Positions 48,705 through 61,607 of a stretch of DNA of 64,000 bases are shown piece by piece. Origin of the DNA: Methylopila jiangsuensis (GTDB lineage: Bacteria > Pseudomonadota > Alphaproteobacteria > Rhizobiales > Methylopilaceae). The position numbers and the translations under genes are program-made. Under the pieces are notes generated by a model. It saw only the letters and a program-made list of their open reading frames with translations. It searched no databases and had not been told where the DNA came from. The stretch spans positions 62,001 through 126,000 of the forward strand of contig NZ_BSFK01000013.1 of NCBI RefSeq assembly GCF_027922305.1. Reading direction: 5' to 3'. The first letter of the stretch is position 1; every line of letters starts with the position of its first letter.

Positions 48705-50165
48705 TCAGCCCTGACGACGGTCACCGCCGCCGCCGCCCCGGCGGGGACGGCGCGCGGGACGCTCGCCGGACGGCTTCATGAAGCCGACGGAGGCCATGTC
48801 GCCGTCCGACCCGCGGCGGCCGCCCTCGGCGCGGGCGCCGTGCTGGGCGGAATGGCCCTGCGGCCGGCGCTGCTCATGGGCCCGGCTGGGCTCGCCGTGG
48901 TTCGGACGCGAGCCGTTGGCCTGACGCGGCTTGCCCTGGCCCTGCGCCGGGCGCTGGCCCTGCGGACGGGGCTGGCGCTGCTGCTGGCGGCCCTTCTGGG
49001 AGGCGGCGCCGTCGCCTTCCGGCTCGGCCTTGCCGGCGTCGGAGCGGCGATCCTCGGCCGGGATCGACTGGCGGATCAGGCGTTCGATGTCGCGCAGGTA
49101 CATGCGCTCGTCGTTGGCGACCAGCGAATAGGCGACGCCCTCCGCGCCGGCGCGGGCGGTGCGGCCGATGCGGTGGACATAGGACTCCGGCACGTTCGGG
49201 ATGTCGTGGTTCACCACATGGGTGACGCCGTCCACGTCGATGCCGCGGGCGGCGATGTCGGTGGCGATCAGGATCTTGATGTGGCCGGTGCGGAACGAGC
49301 CGAGCGCGCGCTCGCGCTGGGACTGGCTCTTATTGCCGTGGATGGCGGCGGAGCCGACGCCGGCCTCCTCGAGCTGGCGCACCACCTTGTCGGCGCCGTG
49401 CTTGGTGCGGGTGAACACCAGCGCGCGGTCGATGGCGGGGTCGCTCAGCAGCTCGACCAGCACGGCCTTCTTGCCGCTCTGCTCCACGAAGATGACCTTC
49501 TGCTCCACCCGGTCGGCCGTCTTGGCGACGGGCGTCACCGCCACGGTCGCCGGATCGGTCAGCATGGTGTCGGCGAGGTCCTTGATGGTCTTCGGCATGG
49601 TGGCCGAGAAGAACATCGTCTGCCGGCGGTGCGGCAGCATGGGGACAACGCGGCGGATGGAGTGGATGAAGCCGAGGTCCAGCATCTGGTCGGCCTCGTC
49701 CAGCACGAAGAACTCCACCTGGTCGAGGCGGAGCATCTTGCCGTCCACATGGTCGAGCAGGCGGCCGGGCGTGGCGACGAGGATGTCCACGCCGTTGGCG
49801 AGCTTGCGCACCTGCGGGCCGGCGGCCACGCCGCCGAACACCACCGCGATGGAGAGCTTCAGGTTCTTGGAGTAGGAGCGGAACGAGTCCGCGATCTGGC
49901 TGGCGAGCTCGCGGGTGGGGGAGAGCACCAGCGTCCGGCAGCCGCGCCGGGGCGCGATGCGGGGATTGGCCACCAGCTTCTCGATGATCGGAAGCGCGAA
50001 GGCGGCGGTCTTGCCGGTGCCGGTCTGGGCGATTCCCATCAGGTCGCGGCCCGCGAGCAAGGACGGAATGGCCTGGGCCTGGATCGGGGTCGGCGTTTCA
50101 TAGCCGTCCGCCGCGAGCGCCTTGAGGATGGGCTCCGAAAGGCCGAGGTCTTTGAAGGTCGTCAC
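48705..50165 (-). CDS. DEAD-box RNA helicase, RhlE type
   Basis: A 486-residue helicase. Q motif YETPTPIQAQAIPSL, Walker A AQTGTGKTAAFALP, DEAD box in FVLDEADQMLDLGF, SAT in FFSATMPKTI, and HRIGRTARAGAEG. The last 110 residues are a Gln/Gly/Arg/Pro-rich disordered tail (RQQQRQPRPQGQRPAQGQG) ending GGGGDRRQG, as in RhlE-like proteins that bind RNA through basic tails. It probably acts in RNA decay, ribosome maturation or cold response. A 274-base upstream leader before the pgi end is long for this genome and may be regulated. It is the second DEAD-box protein of the window, of a different subtype from the one at 4343. Confidence 0.93.
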   Translation of the reverse strand: MTTFKDLGLSEPILKALAADGYETPTPIQAQAIPSLLAGRDLMGIAQTGTGKTAAFALPIIEKLVANPRIAPRRGCRTLVLSPTRELASQIADSFRSYSKNLKLSIAVVFGGVAAGPQVRKLANGVDILVATPGRLLDHVDGKMLRLDQVEFFVLDEADQMLDLGFIHSIRRVVPMLPHRRQTMFFSATMPKTIKDLADTMLTDPATVAVTPVAKTADRVEQKVIFVEQSGKKAVLVELLSDPAIDRALVFTRTKHGADKVVRQLEEAGVGSAAIHGNKSQSQRERALGSFRTGHIKILIATDIAARGIDVDGVTHVVNHDIPNVPESYVHRIGRTARAGAEGVAYSLVANDERMYLRDIERLIRQSIPAEDRRSDAGKAEPEGDGAASQKGRQQQRQPRPQGQRPAQGQGKPRQANGSRPNHGEPSRAHEQRRPQGHSAQHGARAEGGRRGSDGDMASVGFMKPSGERPARRPRRGGGGGDRRQG

Positions 50166-50439
50166 GTGTGAAAAATCTTTCGTGCAGCCGTGCGCGGGCG
50201 CAGCTTCGCGGGCGCGAAGGCGCGGCGACGGCGGGTGCGTTGAGACGCGCCCCGCGTGATCTGGGCTGTCGATGAATGCTGGATGCGCCCGGCAGGTCCG
50301 GCGAGGGCCGGCGTCACGCGGCCAAGGCGCTTATGTCTCGCTTAAGTAAAGCGATGGAGCATATGTGCGCTTGCGAAGAGGTGAAGTCAAGGTTCGTTTG
50401 AACCCGGATGCGAAAGCGCGGTTTCGAGCGCTTCCAGCG

Positions 50440-52077
<1,638 letters not shown>

Positions 52078-52216
52078 CGAAGTCTCCGGGGGAGGGACGT
52101 CGTCAGGACGGGCGGCGCGGGAGCGTCAGAATCGCGGGCAAGATAGGGCGTTTCGGGCGCGGCGCGAGCGGCGACTCTCGGCTTATGCGTCAAAATGGGA
52201 CGGCGCGGCTGGGACG

Positions 52217-54025
<1,809 letters not shown>

Positions 54026-54056
54026 GCCACTGCGCTCCTCTTCGTCTGGTCCCGTC

Positions 54057-54767
54057 TCAGGCCGCCCACACCACGTCGAGCGGCCGGGGGGCGTGGTCGA
54101 TCACGGCGCGGATCGGCATGGCGAGCGGGTCGGTGCCCACCAGCGCCTCGTCCAGCACGCGCTTCTTGTCCTCGCCCTCGATGTGGAGGACGAGCAGCTT
54201 GGCGGAAATGAGCGCCGGCAAAGTGAAGGTGATGCGGGGCTCGATCGCGGCCGCGGCGCGCATGGGGATGACGAGCGCCCGGCCGGTGGGGTCGATGGCG
54301 TCCTCCAGCCGGTCGCCGCCTGGGAAGAACGAGGCGGTGTGCCCGTCGCCGCCCATGCCGAGAATGGCGACGGTGAGCGGCGCCGGCAGGTCCGCAGCCC
54401 GCTCCGTCACTTCGGGAAGCCCGCCTTCGGGCGAGGCGGCGTCGGTGACGAGCGGCACGAAGCTCGCGGCGGCGGCCGCGTTCTGCAGCAGGTTGTCCTT
54501 GACGAGCTTGGCGTTGGAGCGCGGCTCGGTGTCCGGCACCCAGCGCTCGTCCACCAGCGTCACGGTCACGGCGCTCCAGTCCAGATCGGCGCGGGACAGC
54601 TTCTGGAAATAGAGCTTGGGCGTGGAGCCGCCGGACACCGCGAGCGTCGCCGCGCCGCCGTCCGCGATCTCGGAGCGCAGCGCGTCGGCGGTGCGCTGGG
54701 CCAGGGCCGCAGCCAGCGCGTCGCGGCTGTCGTAAGCGGTCAGATCGATGCGGCGTTCCGGCGTCAC
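54057..54767 (-). CDS. pgl: 6-phosphogluconolactonase
   Basis: A 236-residue DevB-type lactonase that hydrolyses 6-phosphogluconolactone. Motifs: [40 protein letters not shown] and [20 protein letters not shown]. Its start overlaps the zwf stop by 4 bases. It stands between zwf and edd in pathway order. Confidence 0.95.
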   Translation of the reverse strand: MTPERRIDLTAYDSRDALAAALAQRTADALRSEIADGGAATLAVSGGSTPKLYFQKLSRADLDWSAVTVTLVDERWVPDTEPRSNAKLVKDNLLQNAAAAASFVPLVTDAASPEGGLPEVTERAADLPAPLTVAILGMGGDGHTASFFPGGDRLEDAIDPTGRALVIPMRAAAAIEPRITFTLPALISAKLLVLHIEGEDKKRVLDEALVGTDPLAMPIRAVIDHAPRPLDVVWAA

Positions 54768-56245
54768 GACGCCTCCTCATGCCAGGTGCGGCCGTCGCGC
54801 TCGATCAGCGCCACGGCGGCGGATGGGCCCCAGGTGCCGGCGGTGTAGGCCGCGGGCGGCTGGCCGAGCCGCGACCACGCCTCGAGGATCGGATCGGCCC
54901 AGACCCAGGCCGCCTCCACCTCGTCGCGCCGCATGAACAGGGTCTGGTTGCCCCGGATCACGTCCATCAGCAGCCGTTCATAGGCGTCGGGGTTACGCAC
55001 CTTGAACGTGTCGGCGAAGGAGAGGTTCAGCGGCACCTCGCGGAATCGCAGGCCGCCGGGGCCGGGATCCTTGATCATCAGGTAGAGCTTCACGCCCTCG
55101 TCCGGCTGCAGGCGGATGACGAGCCGGTTCGGCGCCAGGAAGCCGCCCGCCGCGCCGAAGATCGACAGCGGCGTCTCCCGGAACTGGATCACGATCTCCG
55201 ACACCTGCGACGGCAGGCGCTTGCCGGTGCGGAGATAGAACGGCACGCCGGCCCAGCGCCAGGTGCGCACTTCGGCCTTCAGCGCCACATAGGTCTCGGT
55301 CGCGCTTTCCGCGCCGTCGCCCAGCTCCTCCAGATAGCCGGGCACGGACTGGCCGTCGACGGCGCCCGAGCGGTACTGCCCGCGGACGGTGAGCGTGCGC
55401 ACGGTCGCGTCGTCGATGGGCTTCAGGGCGCGCAGCACCTTCAGCTTCTCGTCGCGCAGCGAGTCCGCGTTCAGCTCTCCCGGCGGCTCCATGGCGACGA
55501 GGCACAGCAGCTGCAGGATGTGGTTCTGCACCATGTCCCGCAGCGCGCCCGAGGTGTCGTAATAGCCGCCGCGGGAGCCGACGCCGATCTTCTCCGCCAC
55601 CGTGATCTGCACATGGTCCACATGGGCGGAATCCCACACCGGCTCGAACAGCACGTTGGCGAAGCGCAGCGCCAGCAGGTTCTGGACCGTCTCTTTCCCG
55701 AGATAGTGGTCGATGCGGTAGATCTGGCTTTCGTCCAGCACGTCGCCCACCGCGGCGTTGATCTCCTGCGCCGAGGCGAGATCCTTGCCGAGCGGCTTCT
55801 CCAGCACCACGCGGGTGCGGCCGCTGATCAGGTCGTGCTTTTTCAGATTGTGGGCGATGGCGTCGAACAGCTCCGGCGAGGTGGCGAGGTAGAACGCCCG
55901 CACCCGGTCCAGCCCCTCGGCCAGCAGCGTCTTCAGGTCGTCCCAGCCGGCGTCGCCCACGGCGTCGATGGTGACGTAGTCGAGCCGGTCGAGGAACCGC
56001 TCCAGCGCCGCGTCCTCAAGCTCGCTCTTCGGCACGAAGATGGTGAGCGCCTCGCGCACCTCCGCGCGGAAGGCGTCGCGGTCCAGCTCCTTGCGCGAGA
56101 CGCCGATGATGCGGGTGGGGTCGGTGAGCTGGCCGTCGTGGTCGCGGCGGAACAGGGCCGGAAACAGCTTGCGGTGCGCCAGATCCCCGGTGCCGCCGAA
56201 CACGACGAGATCGAACGGGTCCACGGCCACGATGCGGCTCGTCAT
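54764..56245 (-). CDS. zwf: Glucose-6-phosphate 1-dehydrogenase
   Basis: A 493-residue dehydrogenase. NADP site LVVFGGTGDLAHRKLFPALF and active-site block IYRIDHYLGKETVQNLLALR are standard. It is the first gene of the Entner-Doudoroff set zwf-pgl-edd(-pgi). The start at 56245 follows GGAGAGCAGC; an upstream in-frame ATG at 56278 is less likely. A promoter candidate with a palindrome lies 40-67 bases upstream. Confidence 0.96.
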   Translation of the reverse strand: MTSRIVAVDPFDLVVFGGTGDLAHRKLFPALFRRDHDGQLTDPTRIIGVSRKELDRDAFRAEVREALTIFVPKSELEDAALERFLDRLDYVTIDAVGDAGWDDLKTLLAEGLDRVRAFYLATSPELFDAIAHNLKKHDLISGRTRVVLEKPLGKDLASAQEINAAVGDVLDESQIYRIDHYLGKETVQNLLALRFANVLFEPVWDSAHVDHVQITVAEKIGVGSRGGYYDTSGALRDMVQNHILQLLCLVAMEPPGELNADSLRDEKLKVLRALKPIDDATVRTLTVRGQYRSGAVDGQSVPGYLEELGDGAESATETYVALKAEVRTWRWAGVPFYLRTGKRLPSQVSEIVIQFRETPLSIFGAAGGFLAPNRLVIRLQPDEGVKLYLMIKDPGPGGLRFREVPLNLSFADTFKVRNPDAYERLLMDVIRGNQTLFMRRDEVEAAWVWADPILEAWSRLGQPPAAYTAGTWGPSAAVALIERDGRTWHEEAS

Positions 56246-56274
56246 CGGCGCTGCTCTCCACGACGTTCCATGTT

Positions 56275-56312
56275 GCACATGCGAAATGTGCGCTTTGCGC
56301 CGCCCATGTCAA
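56275..56312 (-). promoter_or_regulatory. zwf promoter candidate with overlapping palindrome
   Basis: On the minus strand a perfect TTGACA (56307-56312) is followed 17 bases on by ACATTT (56284-56289), a poor -10. A 6-bp palindrome GCACAT-GCGAA-ATGTGC (56275-56291) covers that -10, a good place for a repressor. Confidence 0.45.
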
Positions 56313-56345
56313 TTCGCGGGGACGCGGCGGGTCGGAGACGACATA

Positions 56346-56371
56346 GGCCCCGCCGAGGGTTCGGCGAGGCC
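56346..56371 (-). terminator. Hairpin after fumC
   Basis: An 11-bp stem with one mismatch (GGCCCCGCCGA/TCGGCGAGGCC) and a 4-base loop, 37 bases past the fumC stop on the minus strand. The T-run after it is poor (TATGTCGTCT). Confidence 0.5.
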
Positions 56372-56407
56372 CATGGGAACAGGTCGGGACCGCGTCCGCG
56401 GGAGGCG

Positions 56408-57799
56408 TCAGCTCGGGCGTATCATGGTCTCGGGGCGCACTGCGGCGTCGAACTCCTCCGCGGTGACGAAGCCGAGGCGCACGGCCTCCTCCTTCAGCGT
56501 GGTGCCGTTCTTGTGCGCGGTCTTGGCGACCTTGGTGGCGTTGTCGTAGCCGATGGTCGGCGCGAGCGCCGTCACCAGCATCAGCGAGCGGCCCATCAGG
56601 TCGGCGATGCGCTTCTCGTCCGCCTCGATGCCGGCGACGCAGTTGTCGGCGAAGCTGACGCTGGCGTCCGCCAGCAGGCGGATCGACTGCAGCATGTTGT
56701 AGGCCAGCACCGGCTTGAACACGTTCAGCTCGAAATGGCCCTGGCTGCCGGAGAAGGTCACCGCCGCGTTGTTGCCGAACACCTGGGCGCAGACCATGGT
56801 CAGAGCCTCGCACTGGGTCGGGTTGACCTTGCCCGGCATGATGGACGAGCCGGGTTCGTTCTCCGGCAGCATCAGCTCGCCGAGCCCCGAGCGCGGGCCG
56901 GAGCCGAGGAAGCGGATGTCGTTCGCGATCTTGAACAGGCCGGCGGCGACGGCGTTCAGCGCGCCATGGGCGTAGACATAGGCGTCGTGGGAGGCCAGCG
57001 CCTCGAACTTGTTCGGCGCGGTGACGAAGGGCAGGCCGGTGATCTCCGCGGCCTTCTCCGCGAATTTTTCCGCGAAGCCGATCTTGGCGTTGATGCCGGT
57101 GCCGACCGCGGTGCCGCCCTGCGCCAGCGGATAGAGGTGCTGCAGGCCCTCCTTCACGCGGGCGACGCCGAACCGCACCTGCGCCACGTAGCCGGAGAAC
57201 TCTTGGCCGAGCGTCAGCGGGGTGGCGTCCTGGGTGTGGGTGCGGCCGATCTTGATGATGTGCGCGAAGGCCTTGGCCTTGGCGTCGAGCGCCTCTTCCA
57301 GATGTTCGAGCGCGGGGATCAGCGAGCGGACGATCTGCTCGGCGGCGGCGATGTGCATGGCGGTCGGGAACGTGTCGTTCGACGACTGGCTCATGTTGAC
57401 GTGGTCGTTGGGATGAACCGGCTTTTTGGAGCCTAGTTCTCCGCCCAGCAGCTCGATCGCCCGGTTCGAGATCACCTCGTTGGCGTTCATGTTGGACTGG
57501 GTGCCGGACCCGGTCTGCCACACCACCAGCGGGAAGTGGTCGTCGAAGCGGCCGTCGATCACCTCCTGCGCGGCGCTCGCGATGGCGTCGGCGAGCTCGG
57601 GCTTGAGCACGCCGAGCTCGCGGTTGGCGAGCGCGGCCGAGCGCTTCACCACGCCGAGCGCGCGGATCAGCGGCTTGGGCATGGTCTCGCCGCCGATCTT
57701 GAAGTTCTGGAGCGAGCGCTGGGTCTGCGCGCCCCAGTACCTGTCGGACGGCACCTCGAGCGGGCCGAAGGAATCGGTTTCGGTGCGGGTCGTGGTCAT
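56408..57799 (-). CDS. fumC: Fumarate hydratase class II
   Basis: A 463-residue iron-free fumarase of the TCA cycle. N terminus [21 protein letters not shown], the [12 protein letters not shown] site, [14 protein letters not shown] and the signature [16 protein letters not shown] are intact. The start at 57799 follows GGAGAGCGCCCG. It is a single-gene unit just downstream of sspB on the same strand, 101 bases away. Confidence 0.97.
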   Translation of the reverse strand: MTTTRTETDSFGPLEVPSDRYWGAQTQRSLQNFKIGGETMPKPLIRALGVVKRSAALANRELGVLKPELADAIASAAQEVIDGRFDDHFPLVVWQTGSGTQSNMNANEVISNRAIELLGGELGSKKPVHPNDHVNMSQSSNDTFPTAMHIAAAEQIVRSLIPALEHLEEALDAKAKAFAHIIKIGRTHTQDATPLTLGQEFSGYVAQVRFGVARVKEGLQHLYPLAQGGTAVGTGINAKIGFAEKFAEKAAEITGLPFVTAPNKFEALASHDAYVYAHGALNAVAAGLFKIANDIRFLGSGPRSGLGELMLPENEPGSSIMPGKVNPTQCEALTMVCAQVFGNNAAVTFSGSQGHFELNVFKPVLAYNMLQSIRLLADASVSFADNCVAGIEADEKRIADLMGRSLMLVTALAPTIGYDNATKVAKTAHKNGTTLKEEAVRLGFVTAEEFDAAVRPETMIRPS

Positions 57800-57900
57800 C
57801 GGGCGCTCTCCGGCTTGGAAGCGGTTTCCATCCGGCGCGCTGCTTAGCACGCGCGCATGCCGCCCGCCACGCGACGGGCGTCGCCCCCGACCAAAGGCGC

Positions 57901-58419
57901 TTATCTCTTGCGGAACTTGTCCAGGCTCACCACCTGGGCGCCGCCCTCGGAGGGCGCCTCGTCGGCGGCGTTCGCCGTGGCGAGGGCCTCGTCGGCGATC
58001 TCCGGTTCGGCGTCGTCCTCGACCGCCTCGATCTCGTCGGGATTGTCGAACTTCAGGCCGAACTGGACCGACGGATCGAAGAAGCCCGTCACCGAATCGA
58101 ACGGCACCACCAGTTTCTCCGGCACGCCGCCGAAGGACAGCCCGACCTCGAACCCGACGTCGGAGACGATCAGGTCCCAGAACTGGTGCTGCAGCACGAT
58201 CGTCATTTCGGCCGGATAGCGCTCGCGCAGGCGCGTGGACAGCTTCACGTCCGGGTCGGTGGTGCGGAAGGAGATGTAGAAGTGGTGCTCGCCCGGCGCG
58301 CCTTCGCGCGCGACCCGCGTCAGCACGTCCCGCACGACGCCGCGTAAGGCCTTCTGCGTCAGAAGGTCGTAGCGCATGAAGTCTTCGGCGGGCGGGGTGG
58401 GCGGCTCGGTCGTCGTCAT
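57901..58419 (-). CDS. sspB: SspB-family ClpXP adaptor (alpha type)
   Basis: A 172-residue protein of the alphaproteobacterial SspB group, which tethers ssrA-tagged proteins to ClpXP for degradation. The core ([72 protein letters not shown]) matches the SspB fold. An acidic linker (about 125-155) leads to a C-terminal [10 protein letters not shown], the ClpX-binding tail. It sits 120-150 bases downstream of the tmRNA gene, on the same strand: the maker of the tag and the reader of the tag are neighbours. Confidence 0.9.
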   Translation of the reverse strand: MTTTEPPTPPAEDFMRYDLLTQKALRGVVRDVLTRVAREGAPGEHHFYISFRTTDPDVKLSTRLRERYPAEMTIVLQHQFWDLIVSDVGFEVGLSFGGVPEKLVVPFDSVTGFFDPSVQFGLKFDNPDEIEAVEDDAEPEIADEALATANAADEAPSEGGAQVVSLDKFRKR

Positions 58420-58544
58420 GGCGAACTACATAAAGCGGATTCGCCCGCAGGAACACTGCGGCGCGACAGGATTTTCAACGCTCGCGACAGGACGCCGCGC
58501 AGACCGGCAAGGGAATGAAGTGGAGGTTTCTGTTGCCAGGTACC

Positions 58545-58836
58545 TCCGAACCCCGCCTAAAAGAGCTAACCCTCTAGGACTTTAATTTGGTCTTTCAAAC
58601 CGCTCACGCGGCCTGAGCAACCGGAGCATAGTTGTCGTTGGCAACTATAAAAAGGCCCGATGACGGCGGAACCATGCCGAGCGAAAGCACGCCCTTTACG
58701 CCCCCGTCGATCCTGTTTCGCCCCCGCCGAAACCCGCCGCTCGGACGGGCTTCGGTGGAGGCGCCGGGTGCTGCCCCCGGGTCCGAAGGGTTTATTGCGG
58801 CAAACGTTTATCGCCATAGCCGGGTCGCCCCGGCGA
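58545..58836 (-). ncRNA. ssrA: Two-piece circularly permuted tmRNA (SsrA) precursor
   Basis: On the minus strand the acceptor piece comes first. T-arm: CCGGG-GGCAGCA-CCCGG (58764-58780). Acceptor 3' strand CGCCTCC then ACC, ending near 58754, with the final A not encoded. After a short intervening segment the coding piece begins at 58725 with GGGGGCG, which pairs with CGCCTCC over 7 bp, and continues GAAACAGGATCGACGG, the tmRNA 5' consensus. AAGGG (58692-58696) pairs with CCCTT of the acceptor piece (58786-58790). The tag reading frame is at 58604-58642. Ends are estimates. Confidence 0.9.
58604..58642 (-). other. tmRNA tag reading frame
   Basis: Reads GCC AAC GAC AAC TAT GCT CCG GTT GCT CAG GCC GCG TGA: tag A-N-D-N-Y-A-P-V-A-Q-A-A, with the resume codon first. 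The final Ala-Ala is the ClpXP signal and A-N-D-N-Y is the SspB-contacting part. Confidence 0.93.
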
Positions 58837-58841
58837 CGACG

Positions 58842-58870
58842 AATATAGGCGGTTCGCGCGCGGACCGAAA
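58842..58870 (-). promoter_or_regulatory. Likely tmRNA promoter
   Basis: On the minus strand TATATT (58842-58847) serves as -10, with TTTCGG (58865-58870) 17 bases upstream as a weak -35. Transcription would begin near 58835. Confidence 0.55.
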
Positions 58871-58978
58871 GGGGGCGGCGAAATCTCGTGCGCGGCTCCG
58901 AGGCTTCAAGGTTCATCAACCATGGGAACGGCACTGTTTCCGGGACGTGGCGAGGCCTGAGGCCTGCAGGAGACGGTC

Positions 58979-60649
58979 GTGCGCATTCGGACAAAGATTA
59001 TCGCCCTCGTCGGGGGGCTCAGCCTGGTGTCGTTCGCCGTCGCCGGCGTCGGCCTGTCGACCATGTCGGCCTATGACGAGACCGTGCGCGGGCTGAACCG
59101 CGAGGCCGACCGCGTCTATTTCAGCGAGCATGTGAACCGGCTCATCACCACGGTGGTCATGGAGTCGCGCGGCATCTACGCCGCGGACGACGTCGCGGAG
59201 GCGAAGAAGTTCGCCCCGGCCCTGCTGAGCGGTCTGGACGAGATCAAGTCCGTCATCGAAAAATGGCGTCCCCTCGTACCCGAGGACAAGCGGTCCATCT
59301 TCGACGCCATGACCGCCGAACTCGTTGCGTTCGACGGCTTCCGCCGCGAAACGGCCCGGCTTGCGGTGGAGGTTTCGCCGCAGGCGGCTGCGGCGCAGGG
59401 CGCGACCGACGCCAACCGCCGCAACCGGGCGGAGCTGCAGAAAAAGATCGAGGACGTCACCGCCGGCGTCGCACAGGAGGCGAACGAGCGCCGCCTCGCC
59501 TCCGAGGCGCTCTACGCCGAGCGGCTGCGCCTTCTGCTCATCCTCGCTTTCGGCGGCTCGATCCTGGCGTTCGCCATCGCCGCGGTGATCGCCCAGCGCC
59601 AGATCGCGCGACCGCTGCAGGAGGTCGCCGCCGACATCCGTCGTCTCGCGGCGCGCGACTACGCCCTGTCGGCCCGCCGGCGCACCAACGACGAGATCGG
59701 CGAGATCACCGCCGACGTCGAGGTTCTCTCCAAGGCGCTGAGGGAGGGCGACGAGTTGCGCGCCCTGCAGGCCGACAGCGAGAAGGCCGCGTCCCTGTCG
59801 CGACGACGGGAGCGGGAGACGATGGCGGACGCGTTCCAGGACAGCGTCGGCGAACTGATCCAGGCTCTCGCCGCGGCCGCGCAGGAGCTTGAGGCGACCT
59901 CGCGCTCGCTCGCGGCCAATGCGGCGCAGACCAACGCCCAGTCCTCGACGGTGCTGGCGGTGGCGAGCGACGCGGCGGCGAACGTCAATGCCGTCGCGGC
60001 CTCGGCGGAAGAGTTCGCCGCCACCGCCGCCGAGATCGGCGCGCAGGTGACGCGCACCTCCAACGCCGCGAGCGACGCCGTGGAGCATGTGGCGCAGGCG
60101 CGCGGCCGGGTGCAGCAGCTCGCCGCCGGCTCCATCAAGATCGGCGAGTTCGCGGCGCTCATTCAGGGCATCGCCGAACAGACCAACCTGCTGGCGCTGA
60201 ACGCCACCATCGAGGCCGCCCGCGCGGGCGAAGCCGGCCGCGGGTTCGCCATCGTCGCCTCCGAGGTGAAGCAGCTCGCCGGCCAGACCGGACGGGCGAC
60301 GGAGGAGATCACCGCCCAGATCAACGCCATCCAGGCGGCGACCCGGGACACGGTGCGCTCCATCGAGGACATCGGCGGCACGATCGGCGACCTCAGCCAC
60401 ATCGCGACCAGCGTCGCGGCGGCGGTGGAGGAGCAGCAGGCCGCCACCCAGGAGATCGCCCGCAACGTCGCCGGGGCCGCTCAGGGCGCCCAGCGGGTGA
60501 GCGAAGACATGGGGCAGGTGCGCTCGGCCGCCGATCACGCCGGCCTCAGCGCCTCCCAGGTGCAGCAGGCCGCGGCGGACCTCGCCCGGCAGTCCGCGCG
60601 GCTCGGGCAGGAGGTCGACCGCTTCCTCGCCGGCATCCGCGCCGCCTGA
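58979..60649 (+). CDS. Methyl-accepting chemotaxis protein
   Basis: A 556-residue receptor starting with GTG after AGGAGACGGTC. First membrane helix near residues 5-25 ([21 protein letters not shown]), a periplasmic helical sensor region (30-175), second helix [20 protein letters not shown] (185-205), HAMP ([18 protein letters not shown]), then signalling domain with the hairpin tip [37 protein letters not shown] near residue 400. No C-terminal CheR-binding pentapeptide. Ligand unknown. It is 19 kb from the che operon and beside the tmRNA gene, transcribed away from it. Confidence 0.93.
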   Translation: MRIRTKIIALVGGLSLVSFAVAGVGLSTMSAYDETVRGLNREADRVYFSEHVNRLITTVVMESRGIYAADDVAEAKKFAPALLSGLDEIKSVIEKWRPLVPEDKRSIFDAMTAELVAFDGFRRETARLAVEVSPQAAAAQGATDANRRNRAELQKKIEDVTAGVAQEANERRLASEALYAERLRLLLILAFGGSILAFAIAAVIAQRQIARPLQEVAADIRRLAARDYALSARRRTNDEIGEITADVEVLSKALREGDELRALQADSEKAASLSRRRERETMADAFQDSVGELIQALAAAAQELEATSRSLAANAAQTNAQSSTVLAVASDAAANVNAVAASAEEFAATAAEIGAQVTRTSNAASDAVEHVAQARGRVQQLAAGSIKIGEFAALIQGIAEQTNLLALNATIEAARAGEAGRGFAIVASEVKQLAGQTGRATEEITAQINAIQAATRDTVRSIEDIGGTIGDLSHIATSVAAAVEEQQAATQEIARNVAGAAQGAQRVSEDMGQVRSAADHAGLSASQVQQAAADLARQSARLGQEVDRFLAGIRAA

Positions 60650-60801
60650 CAGCCGGTCCGGCGAGGCGCGGGCGGTGGCCCGCGTTTCCGAAGGCCGAGG
60701 GGCTGATCGCGCTCGCGTTCGAGCCCTCCGGCGGCGCCGGGCGGGCCTTGCGCCGGGCGCTCGTCGAGGCCGGGGTTCCGTTCGCGCGTCTCCCTGACCC
60801 C

Positions 60802-61596
60802 TCAGCCCACGTCTTCGATCAGGCTGGCGGCGTCCGGGGCGGCGAGCGCCATGTCGTCCTTCAGCTTCACGCCCGTCACCTGCCGGCGCAGCGCCTCGCG
60901 GGCGAGCCAGGCCAGCTTGTCGGCGGCGAGCGCGTAAGTGAGGCCGCCCTTGCCGTGGATGTTGGAGATGCAGTTGCGCTCGCTGTCGCGCCGGCCCTTG
61001 CGCGGCTCGTAGGTGAGGTAGACGCCGAGGCTCTCGGCCACCGAAAGCCCCGGCCGCTCGCCGATCAGCATCACGCACAGCTTCGCGCCCAGCGCCTCGC
61101 CGATCTCGTCGCCGAGCGCGACCCGCCCCTGCCGCGCCACCACCACCGGCGCGATGGCGAAGCCCGCCAGCCGCTCCGCCGCCGCATGGGCCATGGCGGC
61201 GCCGTGCATCTGCACGGCCGTCGCGGACAGGCCGTCGGCGATCACGAACGCGATGTCGAAGCCGTCGCCCGCAGCTTCGAGCGCGGGCTTCGAGGCGGGG
61301 TCGAGCCTGCGGCCGAGATCGGGGCGGCGCAGATAGCAGGAGCGGTCCGCGGCCTGGCTCGCCACCTCGATCACGGCAAGCGGCTTCAGGCCCTCGACCA
61401 GCGCCTCGGCGTCGAGGGGCGTGTGCACCGCGTCGCGGGCCTTGGCGTGGGCGTGCTGGAACTCCAGCACCGCGCCGAGCGGCAGCGTGTCGCCGCTGCG
61501 GCCGAGGCCGACCCTCGCGCTGGTGGCGGCGCGCAACGGGGTCCAGAGATCGGCCACCCTGGGGCCTGCGGCCGGGCTTTCGGCGTCGTCGGTCAT
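60802..61596 (-). CDS. eutC: Ethanolamine ammonia-lyase, small subunit
   Basis: A 264-residue EutC, partner of the adenosylcobalamin enzyme that splits ethanolamine to acetaldehyde and ammonia. Motifs: TSARVGLGRSGDTLPL, QAADRSCYLRRPDLGRRL, VIADGLSATAVQMHG and DSERNCISNIHGKGGL. The ATG at 61596 follows GAGGGAGCGC; a GTG at 61611 overlapping the eutB stop is possible. No microcompartment genes are near, so this is a simple soluble system. Confidence 0.95.
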   Translation of the reverse strand: MTDDAESPAAGPRVADLWTPLRAATSARVGLGRSGDTLPLGAVLEFQHAHAKARDAVHTPLDAEALVEGLKPLAVIEVASQAADRSCYLRRPDLGRRLDPASKPALEAAGDGFDIAFVIADGLSATAVQMHGAAMAHAAAERLAGFAIAPVVVARQGRVALGDEIGEALGAKLCVMLIGERPGLSVAESLGVYLTYEPRKGRRDSERNCISNIHGKGGLTYALAADKLAWLAREALRRQVTGVKLKDDMALAAPDAASLIEDVG

Positions 61597-61607
61597 GGCG
61601 CGCTCCC

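Noticed and set aside
60652-60830. Open plus-strand stretch after the chemoreceptor that could be the end of a lost gene
   Set aside because: The frame runs into the antisense of eutC, lacks a recognisable domain and start, and its composition is what random high-GC DNA gives.
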